Shown: piece after piece, positions 33,165 through 47,204 of the stretch | Numbering within the stretch: position 1 is the stretch's first letter | Layout: the number at the start of each line of letters is the position of its first letter | DNA from: VYFG01 sp965213885 | Lineage (GTDB): Bacteria > Pseudomonadota > Gammaproteobacteria > Arenicellales > Poriferihabitantaceae | Direction of reading: 5' to 3' | Assembly (NCBI GenBank): GCA_965213885.1 | Contig: OZ243919.1 | Span: 3,348,001 to 3,412,000, forward strand | Length of the DNA stretch: 64,000 nucleotides | Made by a program: the position numbers and the translations under genes | The notes under the pieces: generated by a model | Told to the model about the DNA's origin: nothing | Database searches by the model: none | What the model saw: only the letters and a program-made list of their open reading frames with translations

Positions 33165-35606
33165 TCAGAAGAGCGATTCGGACACCCCCTCATCGTTGAC
33201 GGATCCGGTTGCCGCGCTTCCCGCATCCACCAGCGGGCGGACCTCGTTGGTGGGCTCCGTGCCGGCGAGAAAGTATTCGTCGTAGCCGTCGGGATCATCG
33301 TCACGGGTGAGTTCACCGGTGTCGCTGTTGATGAAGCGCACCACGATTTCCTCCGGAATTTCCTCGGGCTGCTCCGGAAAGTCCGACAGGACACTGCCCA
33401 TGAAATCCACCCAGACCGGCAGCGCCGCGCTGGCGCCGGACTCCCTGCGCCCGAGGTGCTCGGGCTCATCGAATCCCACATACACCGTGGTGGTGATATC
33501 GGCGGTAAAGCCGGAGAACCAGGCATCCCGGAAGTTGTTGGTGGTTCCGGTTTTCCCGGACAGGTCCTCCCTCCCGAGGGCCAGGGCCTTTCTGCCGGTG
33601 CCGCTGCGGATGACCTCTCTCATCATGTTCCGGACGAGGAATGCATTCTGCGGACTGATCGCCTGCACCGGCTCGGCCGGTCCCACCGGGATTTCCCGGT
33701 CCATGACGCGGGCAGCCGTCATTTCAGTCTCATTGTCGTCCGGCGTGTCGGCGCCGCAGTCCGCGCAGGACGCACCGGACAGCGGCTCCAGTTCTACGGG
33801 ATTGCCGTTGCCATCCTCGATCCTGGCGATGAAATAGGGCCTGACCAGCCGGCCATTGTTGGCGAATACCGCATATCCCCGGGCGATTTCCAGGGGGGTG
33901 GCCGTGGTGGAGCCGAGTGAGATCGAAAGGCTTCGGGGAAGACTTTCCGGGTCGAACCCGAACCGGGACAGGTGATCGATGGCGGTGTCCACGCCCATGG
34001 CCCGCAGCAACCGGACCGACACCAGGTTGAGCGACAGGCTGAGCGCCTTGCGAAGGCGGGTGGGGCCGAAGAATTTCTTGCTGTAGTTTTCCGGCCGCCA
34101 GATACCCTCGAGATCGTCCTCGACCACGATGGGCGCGCTGCTTACCAGGCTTCCCGGGGTGAATCCGTTGTCCAGTGCGGCGGAATAGATGAAGGGCTTG
34201 ATGTTCGAGCCGGGCTGGCGTTCCGCCTGGGTGGCACGGTTGAACTTGCTCAGGTAATAGTCGAACCCCCCGGTCAGTGCCAGTATGGCCCCGGTTCTCG
34301 TGTCCAGCGAAACCAGGGCGCCGGAGACCTCCGGCATCTGGCTGAGCCGCCAGCCGTTCTCCCCGTCGGCGGCCACGTAGACGATGTCGCCCGGTTCCAC
34401 CACCTCGCCCGCTTCACCGGGCTCGGGACCCTGGCTGTTGGCGTTCCGGTAGGTCCGGGCCCATTTCATGGCGCTCAGCGGCACGGAAATGTCCTGCCCG
34501 TCGCGGGTGAGGGCAATGAAGCCGCCGTCTTGCACCTCCCGCACGAGCGCCGGCACCAGTTCACGGCTGGGAGGATAGCCGTACAGCGCCTCGTCCATGC
34601 CCGCCACGGTCATCCCGGAAATATCCAGGTGACCTGCCGGGCCGCGGAAGCCATGGCGCGTGTCGTAGTCAAGGAGCCCCTTCCTCAGCGCACGACTGGC
34701 GGATTCCTGGTACCGGCTGTCGATGGTGAGGGTGACGTTGAGTCCGCGGTCATAGGCAACGTTGCCCAGGCGGTCCACCAGGAACTGGCGCGCCATCTCG
34801 GCAACGTAGGGCGCCTTGACCTCCACTTCCGTGACATGGCGGTCGGCGGTGATGGGCGCCTTCTTGGCCGTTTCCAGGCTCAGCCTGTCGATCTTGCCGA
34901 GGTCGTAGAGCCGCTGCAGCACATGGTCCCGCCTCGCCTCGGCCCGGGCGGGGTTGGAAATCGGGTTGTCCCTGGAAGGGGCTTTCGGCAGGCCCGCCAG
35001 CATCGCGATTTCCGGGACGCTGAGGTTGTCGAGGTCCACCCCGTAATAGATCTGGGCCGCAGCGGCGAACCCGTAGGCGCGGTGCCCGAGGAAGATCTTG
35101 TTCAGATACAGTTCCAGAATTTCATCCTTGGTGAGCGCTCGCTCCATGTTGAAGGCCAGCAGCACTTCCTTGAGCTTGCGTACATAGGTTTTCTCCGGAT
35201 TGAGAAAAAAGTTCCGTACCACCTGCATCGTGATGGTGCTGGCGCCCTGCCCGCGGGTCTGACTGCGGATGTTGCTGATCAGCGCGCGGACAATGCCCAG
35301 AAAATCCACCCCGGTGTGGTGGTAGAAGGTGTTGTCCTCCGTGACGAGAATGGCGTCGATCAGGAGCGGGGGCGCCTGGTCGAGGGTGACCGGAATGCGC
35401 CGTTCATTGCCGTACTCCGCCACCAGCTTGCCGTCGGCGCTGTAGATCCTGAGCGGAATACTGAGCGGAACCTCCCGGATCTCCTCCACGGTGGGCAGCC
35501 CCGGGAGCAGGGTAACGGCGTACAGCGCCAGCCCCAGTGCCATCGCGCTGCCGCATGCAAAACCGAACGAAACCAGTTTCAGGCATGTTTTCAGCAGCAG
35601 TCGCAT
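33165..35606 (-). CDS. mrcA: Class A penicillin-binding protein 1A
   Basis: About 813 aa from ATG 35606 (MRLLLKTCLKL), chosen because it begins at the membrane anchor as in E. coli PBP1A. Upstream in-frame ATGs overlap a TATAAT on the same strand. The glycosyltransferase (GT51) domain contains EDNTFYHHTGVDF, QGASTITMQ and KDEILELYLNKI. The transpeptidase has SNIK (SxxK), SLN (SxN) and KTGTT. An OB-like insert sits between them. The enzyme polymerises and cross-links peptidoglycan and is the partner of LpoA. The acidic C-terminus (about 70 residues) is longer than usual. Confidence 0.95.
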   Translation of the reverse strand: MRLLLKTCLKLVSFGFACGSAMALGLALYAVTLLPGLPTVEEIREVPLSIPLRIYSADGKLVAEYGNERRIPVTLDQAPPLLIDAILVTEDNTFYHHTGVDFLGIVRALISNIRSQTRGQGASTITMQVVRNFFLNPEKTYVRKLKEVLLAFNMERALTKDEILELYLNKIFLGHRAYGFAAAAQIYYGVDLDNLSVPEIAMLAGLPKAPSRDNPISNPARAEARRDHVLQRLYDLGKIDRLSLETAKKAPITADRHVTEVEVKAPYVAEMARQFLVDRLGNVAYDRGLNVTLTIDSRYQESASRALRKGLLDYDTRHGFRGPAGHLDISGMTVAGMDEALYGYPPSRELVPALVREVQDGGFIALTRDGQDISVPLSAMKWARTYRNANSQGPEPGEAGEVVEPGDIVYVAADGENGWRLSQMPEVSGALVSLDTRTGAILALTGGFDYYLSKFNRATQAERQPGSNIKPFIYSAALDNGFTPGSLVSSAPIVVEDDLEGIWRPENYSKKFFGPTRLRKALSLSLNLVSVRLLRAMGVDTAIDHLSRFGFDPESLPRSLSISLGSTTATPLEIARGYAVFANNGRLVRPYFIARIEDGNGNPVELEPLSGASCADCGADTPDDNETEMTAARVMDREIPVGPAEPVQAISPQNAFLVRNMMREVIRSGTGRKALALGREDLSGKTGTTNNFRDAWFSGFTADITTTVYVGFDEPEHLGRRESGASAALPVWVDFMGSVLSDFPEQPEEIPEEIVVRFINSDTGELTRDDDPDGYDEYFLAGTEPTNEVRPLVDAGSAATGSVNDEGVSESLF

Positions 35607-36076
35607 GGGCCGGCGGGGGGCTTCCTTCGCATCAGGATGGGCATGTACTTCGGTAGACCGGTATATTATATCGCTAACTGTCGCCATCAATCCCGTGCCG
35701 ACGTCCAGTTGCACGGCAAACCCGGATAGAATGTCGCAAACGGCAGACGCAGTGAATCAACCCCGCAGGTCCTTCCGGGCACCTGGCACGCCGATGGGGG
35801 AATGCAGGGCGATCGCAAACAGCCGCACCGCGGACTTGCCGGAGAAACACGTTCGATAAGCAGCGGGCCGATATCGGCATGAAGCAGCCTTCGGGTATCC
35901 TCGCATGTCTCGGCCGGATGGATGCCTGAATCGGGGATCAATGTGGTGTCTGCCGGTGACGGGGCCTGCCACGTTGCCGCCCCGGGTGACCGCCCATGGG
36001 CACCCAACCGGGGATCAGGCTCCCGAAAACTCCGGGATGACCCCGTCGGGGCGGACAGGACGCATGGCATGATGGC
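35607..36076. other. Spacer upstream of PBP1A
   Basis: 470 bp. The part near 35660-35675 holds an AT-rich TATAAT (minus strand), a likely PBP1A promoter. The remainder has no supported gene and may be debris from the inositol gene deletion that follows. Confidence 0.45.
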
Positions 36077-36607
36077 GGCCAGACGGGCAGTCGCCTCGAA
36101 GACATGCGGACCTTCTGGAAATCCATCGGCGGTTCGCCCACCAACACGGCTGCCGGGGCAGCCCGGCTCGGCCTCAGATCCGCTGTCATCATCCGCGTCG
36201 GCAACGAGCACATGGGCCGCTTCATACGCGAACAGCTTGAGGCCAAGGGGGTCGATGTGCGGGGTGTCGTCACCGACCCCGAGCACCTGACGGCGCTGGT
36301 GTTGCTCGGCATCCGGGACCAGGAGCGGTTCCCGTTGATTTTCTATCGACAGGACTGTGCGGACATGGCACTGTCGCCGGAGGATATCGACCCCGATTTC
36401 ATCGCCGAGGCCCGGTGCATCCTCGCTTCGGGCATGCACCTGTCCCACCCCGGGACCGGGACATTCTGTACGGTCGTCCGGGGGGAGCAGATCAGCTATC
36501 CGGATGGTTCGGACGGCCTGGCCGCTCTTGCGGTCGCGGACGCGGCGACGGAGTCCCTCGCCACTGGCCGCATGGTCACCGTCAGCGACCTCGATGGGAT
36601 GCCCTGA
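36077..36607 (+). pseudogene. Inositol catabolism scar: iolC fragment fused in frame to iolG tail
   Basis: The frame begins without a start in GGQTGSRLEDMRTFWKSIGG and continues as the N-terminal part of a PfkB-type 5-dehydro-2-deoxygluconokinase (IolC): SPTNTAAGAARLGLRSA, RVGNEHMGRFIREQL, TALVLLGIRDQERFP. Near codon 118 (about 36455-36475) it switches to DGLAALAVADAATESLATGR, typical of the C-terminus of a Gfo/Idh/MocA inositol 2-dehydrogenase (IolG). Kinase catalytic residues and the dehydrogenase NAD fold are both lost. A single in-frame deletion across an iolC-iolG region would explain it. Confidence 0.7.
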
Positions 36608-37059
36608 CCGATTGCTGTGTCCCCGGCACCGTGCCTCCACGGTCCGGCACAATTACGGTCTGTGATGCCGCCTGGCAGGCGTCTGCCGGGATGCTGATCG
36701 TGCTGACAGATCTTTTGCGCCTGTTCGCCCTGTGTTGAGCCTGTGCACCCTCATTTTTCCCATCCGACGCTTGCAGCATGATTCGGACGCCGCCTTCATT
36801 GCCCGAAATAGGTCTCATGGTTCCGACATGACGACGCCGACGCAGGATGCAGATATGCGCTCCCGGCTCCTTGCCCGCGTTGCAACCGAGCCGGAAGAGG
36901 TCTGGGTCTTCGACTCCGGATCGGTGACGGAATTCGATTGCAGGCCACTAAAGTATTGATAAATCATTACAATCATGCATCCGGTTTTAGGCGGTACAAT
37001 AGGCCATCTTCGGCTTCGGACGCCGCCGCCCCTGACTTCGGCGACGGCATTGACACGTT
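36608..37059. other. Spacer between inositol scar and aroK
   Basis: 452 bp. A 43-codon frame from ATG 36828 (MTTPTQDADMRSRLLAR) ends at 36959 and could be the start of a lost gene; I do not recognise it. The 100 bp before aroK are AT-rich around 36955-36975 and may contain its promoter. Confidence 0.4.
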
Positions 37060-37587
37060 TTGAGTAATCACATTTTCCTGATTGGCCTCATGGGGTCGGG
37101 CAAGACCACGGTCGGCAGGAAGCTGGCCGGTCTGCTCGGCCGGGATTTCATCGATATCGACGGGGAACTGATCAGGCGCACCGGCGTCACCATCTCCCAT
37201 ATTTTCGAAGTGGAGGGCGAGGAAGGCTTCCGTGACCGCGAGTCGCGTCTCCTGGAGGAAATCTGCCGGTCCGGCGAGGCGGTGGTATCCACGGGCGGCG
37301 GCATCGTGATCCGTCCGCGGAACAGGGACCTGATGCGTGAATCGGGGCAGGTTGTTTATCTTGACATTCCCCTGCAGGCGCTGTGGTCGCGGCTGAGGAA
37401 CTGCCGGAACCGGCCGCTGCTCCAGGTGGAGGACCCGAAGGCAAGAATGGAGGAAATCAAGCGGGAACGCGATGCCCTCTACCGGGAATCCGCCGACTTC
37501 CGGATTCCCGTCTCCTCGGATTCCGCGAACAGGACGGCACGCCGGATCCAGGCATGGCTGGCGGACGGGCCGGCGGCGGCGCAATGA
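37060..37587 (+). CDS. aroK: Shikimate kinase
   Basis: A 175-aa P-loop kinase that phosphorylates shikimate in aromatic amino-acid synthesis. It has GLMGSGKTTVGRKLA (Walker A), FIDIDGELIRRTG (shikimate-binding Asp), GFRDRESRLL and STGGGIVIRP. The start must be the TTG at 37060 or a non-standard codon just upstream, because an in-frame TGA lies at 37051-37053. TTG implies weak initiation. It overlaps aroB by 4 bp, the common gammaproteobacterial arrangement; pilMNOPQ, often upstream, are absent. Confidence 0.95.
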   Translation: MSNHIFLIGLMGSGKTTVGRKLAGLLGRDFIDIDGELIRRTGVTISHIFEVEGEEGFRDRESRLLEEICRSGEAVVSTGGGIVIRPRNRDLMRESGQVVYLDIPLQALWSRLRNCRNRPLLQVEDPKARMEEIKRERDALYRESADFRIPVSSDSANRTARRIQAWLADGPAAAQ

Positions 37588-38669
37588 CCACGGTGCCGGT
37601 TGGCCTGGGGCCGCGCAGCTACGAGATCCGCATCGGCTCCGGGCTGATCGATCAGCCCGGGGAGTTCGATGCCTGGATCGGAGGCCGCCAGGTGTTCATC
37701 ATTACCAACGACGTGGTCGCCCCACTGTATCTGGACCGGCTGCGGCAGACACTGTCCGGCCGGGAGGTGCACCAGCTGGTGTTGCCGGACGGTGAATCCG
37801 CCAAGTCGCTGTCGACGTTCTCGGACATTCTCGATGCCATGCTCGCGATTCCGTGCGACCGGACCGCCACGGTGGTGGCCCTCGGGGGCGGGGTGATCGG
37901 GGACCTGGCGGGCTTCGCCGCGGCGTCCTACCAGCGGGGCGTGCCCTTCATCCAGGTGCCGACCACCCTGCTGGCGCAGGTCGACTCCTCGGTCGGCGGA
38001 AAAACGGGCGTGAACCATCCGCTGGGCAAGAATCTGATCGGCGCATTCCACCAGCCACGCAGGGTGGTGATCGACACGTCGACATTGTCCACCCTGCCGT
38101 CCCGGGAACTGTCCGCTGGCGTCGCGGAGGTGATCAAGTACGCCCTGATCGGCGATGCCGGCTTCTTTGCCTGGCTCGAGGACCGCATGGATCCGGTGCT
38201 GGCATTGGATCCCGAGGCGGTGTCCCGCGTGGTGTCCGTTTCCTGCGAGAACAAGGCGGCTGTGGTGGAGCGGGATGAACGGGAAGCAGGCCAGCGCGCC
38301 CTGCTCAATCTCGGGCACACCTTCGGTCATGCCATCGAGGCCGCCACGGGGTATGGCCCCTGGCTGCACGGGGAGGCGGTGGGCATGGGGATGATCATGG
38401 CCGCTCACCTGTCAATGTCCCTCGGCTGGATCGGCGAACAGGCGTTTGCCCGCACCCGGGACCTGATCCGGCGCGCGGGGCTCCCGAGCGAACCGTTTCC
38501 CGGGGTTGACCCGGAGCGGATCCGGGCATTGATGCAGGGGGACAAGAAAGTGCTGCAGGGCCGGCTCAGGCTGGTCCTGCTGAAAGACATCGGTCAGGCG
38601 GAGATCGTGGAGGATGTGGACGAGGGGCTGCTGATGGAATCCATCCGCCGCTTCTGCCCCGGTGGATGA
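37584..38669 (+). CDS. aroB: 3-dehydroquinate synthase
   Basis: A 361-aa NAD- and metal-dependent enzyme making 3-dehydroquinate. Hallmarks are LPDGESAKSL, ALGGGVIGDLAGFAAASYQRG, PTTLLAQVDSSVGGKTGVN, the metal ligand Glu in GVAEVIKYALI, and the two His in NLGHTFGHAIEA and LHGEAVGMGM. ATG 37584 overlaps the aroK stop (ATGA). DamX and Dam genes do not follow as they do in enterics; instead there is a gap and gltBD. Confidence 0.96.
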   Translation: MTTVPVGLGPRSYEIRIGSGLIDQPGEFDAWIGGRQVFIITNDVVAPLYLDRLRQTLSGREVHQLVLPDGESAKSLSTFSDILDAMLAIPCDRTATVVALGGGVIGDLAGFAAASYQRGVPFIQVPTTLLAQVDSSVGGKTGVNHPLGKNLIGAFHQPRRVVIDTSTLSTLPSRELSAGVAEVIKYALIGDAGFFAWLEDRMDPVLALDPEAVSRVVSVSCENKAAVVERDEREAGQRALLNLGHTFGHAIEAATGYGPWLHGEAVGMGMIMAAHLSMSLGWIGEQAFARTRDLIRRAGLPSEPFPGVDPERIRALMQGDKKVLQGRLRLVLLKDIGQAEIVEDVDEGLLMESIRRFCPGG

Positions 38670-39026
38670 GGGTTTCCGGACGAACCCGTACGATCCGCGG
38701 GCACCCGCCGGCTGCAGGCCCGGGGCGGTCCGGGCCGATGGTACATGGCATACGCCTTTTTGGCCTGTAAGTATTGGCAAATCCATGCCTTTCTGTGCCA
38801 TGGACACAACGGCCCCAACGGGGACTCTTTTCTTTCCTGCGCTACCGGGATCACCGAGAACCTCGTGGACGAGGCAACGAAGATCGGTATCCCCGTTTTC
38901 AGGGTTCCAGGCTGCCCTCCACCACTACGGCCGGTTCGCTCACGCGATCCGGCTTTTTATTCTTTTCCGCGGCAAAACCGGATCGGGGTATCATACGGCC
39001 ATGCTCAATGAAACTCTCCTCAAGTG
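38670..39026. other. Spacer after aroB
   Basis: 357 bp. An 88-codon frame at 38745-39011 has no motif and unusual composition, so I do not call it. No terminator is visible after aroB. The right end holds the start of the VapD-linked ORF. Confidence 0.4.
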
Positions 39027-39209
39027 ATGAACCGGGCTCCAAATCCTCCTTATCGTTCCAACTGGGAAATTCAAGACCTTCGGCCCCGTCGGACCGAAGG
39101 ACCAGGTTCGCAATCCGTTGTATCAACTGGAAGATTGATCCTTGTGGAAAGCGGGGAGAAGGTCGAGTATCGCCTTACCCATATTCAAGACGACCTGGAG
39201 GCGATGTAG
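39027..39209 (+). CDS. Small ORF overlapping vapD, possible VapX-type partner
   Basis: 60 aa from ATG 39027; a GTG one codon upstream is possible. Its TAG shares one base with the GTG start of the VapD frame. The C-terminal half (GRLILVESGEKVEYRLTHI) reads like a small beta-rich protein. VapD toxins in Haemophilus-like loci have a short upstream antitoxin (VapX), and this gene has the right place and coupling. I could not confirm homology. If vapD is dead, the antitoxin may be decaying too. Confidence 0.45.
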   Translation: MNRAPNPPYRSNWEIQDLRPRRTEGPGSQSVVSTGRLILVESGEKVEYRLTHIQDDLEAM

Positions 39210-39490
39210 TGTATGCCATCGCCTTCGACCTGGTTGTCGCCGATACCGAAAGACACCACCCGAAGGGTGTATCCCGGGCATACGGCGATATTGGCGTCGT
39301 CCTCGGCCAGCACGGTTTCGTCCGCGTCCAGGGAAGTCTGTAAGTGACCGAAAACGAGGAGATGGCCAATCGGTTCCGGGCGATCGATACATTGCGCAAT
39401 CCGGCGTGGTTTCCGAATTCCGTGCGTGACATGCGGGCATTCCGCATTGAACAGTGGTCTGATTTCACCGATGTCGTGAAATCGATCTGA
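39209..39490 (+). pseudogene. vapD: VapD ribonuclease gene with in-frame stop
   Basis: Ninety-four codons align with VapD: MYAIAFDLVVAD, HPKGVSRAYGDIG, GFVRVQGSL, then TAA (39341-39343), then VTENEEMANRF and VRDMRAFRIEQWSDFTDVV. In VapD proteins the position of the TAA is a tyrosine (GSxYV), so one base change (TAT or TAC to TAA) explains it. Both halves remain in the same frame, and the second half starts at a GTG (39344) right after the stop, so reinitiation is conceivable. VapD is a Cas2-like endoribonuclease; Asp7 is kept. Start GTG 39209 follows the overlapping ORF. Confidence 0.75.
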
Positions 39491-39704
39491 TCCTCAACGG
39501 GGATCGAGGTATGCGCTGACAGCCTGCCTCGATCTGAGTCAGTCACTCTGGTATATAGCAATCGTCATTACTCTGTTTTATTATTAATAACTTGCCTGCG
39601 TGCGGTCATTGACCGCACGAGCACGGTGGGTGCCGGCTTTGGCCAGGAATTGGCTGATTGTCATTGATCACCCCGGCGCCGGGAATCTATCTACGAGGTT
39701 TAGC

Positions 39705-44277
<4,573 letters not shown>

Positions 44278-44285
<8 letters not shown>

Positions 44286-45723
44286 GCCCACGGGGTTCAT
44301 GGATATCCCGCGCAGGGACCGCCGCTACAAGCCGGTGGACCAGCGGGTCAGGAACTACCGCGAGTTCGTCATTGACCTGGGCAACGCGGAACTGCGCGAC
44401 CAGGGCGCCCGGTGCATGGACTGCGGCATTCCCTACTGTCACCAGGGGTGCCCGGTGAACAACCTGATTCCCGACTGGAACGACCTCGTCTACCGGGACG
44501 ACTGGAAGGCGGCCAGCGAACGGCTGCACGCCACCAACAACTTTCCCGAATTCACCGGCCGGATCTGCCCGGCGCCCTGCGAGGAGTCCTGCACGCTGAA
44601 CATCGACGATGTGCCGGTTACGATCAAGACCATCGAGTACAGCATCGTGGAGCGTGCCTGGCAGGAAGGCTGGATCCAGCCACGGATTCCGCGCCACCGC
44701 AGCGGCAAACGTGTCGCGGTGGTGGGGTCCGGTCCCGCGGGGCTCGCCTGCGCGCAGCAGCTTGCGCGGGCCGGGCATGGCGTGTCGATCTACGAAAAGC
44801 AGGATCGCAGCGGGGGTCTGCTGCGGTATGGAATCCCGGACTTCAAGCTGGAGAAATCCGTCATCGACCGCCGCATGGCCCAGATGAAGGCGGAGGGCGT
44901 GCGGTTTCACAGCAACACCCATATCGGGAGGGACCTGCCGGTCAGCTACCTGGTGGACAACTTCGACGCCGTGGTGCTGGCGGGAGGTTGCGAGGTGCCC
45001 CGGGACCTGCCGGTTCCAGGCCGGGACCTCGAAGGCATCTACTTCGCCATGGATTTCCTGCGCGGCAATTCGCGCCGCGTCCAGGGCGACGCGGGCGAGA
45101 ACGAGCCGTTCATCTCTGCCGCCGACCGGAACGTGGTGGTCATCGGCGGCGGGGACACCGGGTCGGACTGCATCGGCACCTCGAATCGGCACGGCGCCGC
45201 CAGCATCACCCAGATCGAGATCCTCTCGAAACCCCCGGAACGGGAAAACAAGGCCCTGACCTGGCCGAACTGGCCGCACAAGCTGCGGACCTCGTCCTCC
45301 CACCAGGAGGGATGCGACCGGCTCTGGGACGTGGTGACCAAGTCATTCGTCGACGACGGCAACGGACAGGTGGCCGCGGTGCGCTGCATCAAGGTGGCAT
45401 GGAAGATGGTTGATGGCCGATGGAAGATGGAGGAGATCCCGGGATCGGAATTCGAACTGAAGGCGGAACTGGTCGCCCTCGCCATGGGTTTCGTGCATCC
45501 CGTCTTCGGGGGAATGCTGGAGGATTTCGGCCTGGCGCTGGACGGCCGGGGGAATGTCGCCGCCGCCGAGGACGGAAGCAAGGCCTACCAGACCAGCGTG
45601 GAAGGCGTGTTCGCAGCGGGCGACATGCGCCGTGGCCAGTCGCTCGTGGTCTGGGCCATTCGTGAAGGGCGCCAGTGCGCGGAGTCGGTCAACCGCTTCC
45701 TGCGGGCGGAAGGCGGAACCTAG
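44278..45723 (+). CDS. gltD: Glutamate synthase small (beta) subunit
   Basis: A 481-aa NADPH-oxidising flavoprotein. N-terminal [4Fe-4S] clusters use cysteines in CMDCGIPYCHQGCPVNN and CPAPCEESC. The FAD site is VVGSGPAGLACAQQLARAG and the NADPH site VIGGGDTGSDC. It passes electrons to GltB. ATG 44278 overlaps the gltB stop. Around residue 380 there is a short internal duplication (WKMVDGRWKM) from a repeat of ATGGAAGATGG-like DNA at about 45400-45430. Confidence 0.96.
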
Positions 45724-45759
45724 GATCCGGAAACTGAAGGCTGCCTGGCCCGCCTGTGC

Positions 45760-46830
45760 ATGACAGCAAACATGAATGACCGGCTGCTGCGTGCACTGCG
45801 GCGACAGAAGGTGGACCGTACCCCGGTGTGGATCATGCGCCAGGCCGGCCGTTATCTGCCGGAGTATCGTGCGACCCGTGCCCGTGCGGGTGACTTCCTG
45901 ACACTCTGCAAGACCCCGGATCTGGCCTGCGAGGTCACGCTGCAGCCTCTGCAGCGCTTCCCCCTGGATGCGGCGATCCTGTTTTCGGACATCCTGACCA
46001 TCCCGGACGCCATGGGCCTCGGACTGACGCTGGACGAGGGCGTCGGCCCCCGGTTCACCCATCCGCTCCGGGAGGCCGCGCAGATCCGGAACCTGCGGAT
46101 CCCGGACATGGAGGACGACCTGGGCTACGTGCTGGCGGCGGTGCGCCTCATCCGCAGTGAGCTGGAAGGACAACTCCCGCTGATCGGTTTCAGCGGCAGT
46201 CCCTGGACCCTGGCGACCTACATGGTCGAAGGCGGAAGCAGCAGGGATTTCTCCCGGATCAAGGGTCTGGTGTATGACGATCCTGAATCCGCCCACCTGT
46301 TGCTCGACCGGCTTGCCACTGCCGTGACCGCCTACCTGAAGGCGCAGGTGGACGCCGGGGTTCAGGCGTTGATGATCTTCGACACCTGGGGCGGTGTGCT
46401 GTCGGCGCCGGCCTACCGGGAGTTCTCGCTCCGTTATATGGCGGCCATCACCACCGCCCTCAAATCGGATCCCGTGACCGTGCAGACTCCCCTGACCCTG
46501 TTCACCAAGGGAGGCGGGAACTGGATCGAGGACATCGTGGCCACGGGCTGCGACTGCGTGGGACTGGACTGGACCCTGCCGCTGGACGAGGCGAGGGAGC
46601 GGGTCGGTGGCCGGGTGTCGCTGCAGGGCAACATGGACCCCGCGGTGCTGTACGCCTCAACGGATCGGGTGGCTGCTGAAGCGCGTCGGCTGGTGAGGGA
46701 ATACGGCCCGTATCCCGGCCATGTATTCAACCTGGGCCATGGGATTCATCCCGGCATCGATCCCGGCAAGGTGGCCGCCCTGGTGGACGCGGTCCACCAG
46801 GCCAGCAGCGGCATACTGTCCGGACAGTAA
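45760..46830 (+). CDS. hemE: Uroporphyrinogen decarboxylase
   Basis: A 356-aa cytosolic haem-pathway enzyme converting uroporphyrinogen III to coproporphyrinogen III. Conserved substrate-binding sequences are PVWIMRQAGRYLPEYR, FSDILTIPDAMG (catalytic Asp), GFSGSPWTLATYMVEG and GHVFNLGHGI. ATG 45760 is used; a second ATG four codons on (45772) is equally plausible. It follows gltD by 36 bp. A gltBD-hemE order occurs in several gammaproteobacterial groups. Confidence 0.96.
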   Translation: MTANMNDRLLRALRRQKVDRTPVWIMRQAGRYLPEYRATRARAGDFLTLCKTPDLACEVTLQPLQRFPLDAAILFSDILTIPDAMGLGLTLDEGVGPRFTHPLREAAQIRNLRIPDMEDDLGYVLAAVRLIRSELEGQLPLIGFSGSPWTLATYMVEGGSSRDFSRIKGLVYDDPESAHLLLDRLATAVTAYLKAQVDAGVQALMIFDTWGGVLSAPAYREFSLRYMAAITTALKSDPVTVQTPLTLFTKGGGNWIEDIVATGCDCVGLDWTLPLDEARERVGGRVSLQGNMDPAVLYASTDRVAAEARRLVREYGPYPGHVFNLGHGIHPGIDPGKVAALVDAVHQASSGILSGQ

Positions 46831-47204
46831 ACCAGTAGGTCCATCTATTTTCACGGAGGACACAGGTTGTATACATCCCGACGGGGAGTAGAATCGAAAC
46901 CCGGACACCCGCCGGCAGCGTGCTGTACCGACCTGGTGACGCCGAAACGCATGGTAGCAGTCGAGCGGGACAAGTCGGTGTACATCGTGTATCCGGGTCG
47001 CTGGCAGGTTGCCCCGAAGCTTGAGCAGGCAGCGACACATGTCAGGCATATGCGGGAACCGAATCTGAAGGCGTAGCAGTTTCCGGACCGGATGCCGGGA
47101 ATGAATATCGTCAAACCCGCAAGCTGGTGAGGGAATGCGAAATGGATTCCATGCATCCCGGGATCGGCGTTGCATGCATCAATATTTCGCTGGAATGAGC
47201 TGAA
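46831..47204. other. Spacer after hemE
   Basis: 374 bp. A 69-codon frame at 46867-47076 (with VERDKSVYIVYPGRWQV) is not recognisable and starts with TTG, so it is not called. This appears to be the right edge of the core block; genes beyond are accessory. Confidence 0.4.
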
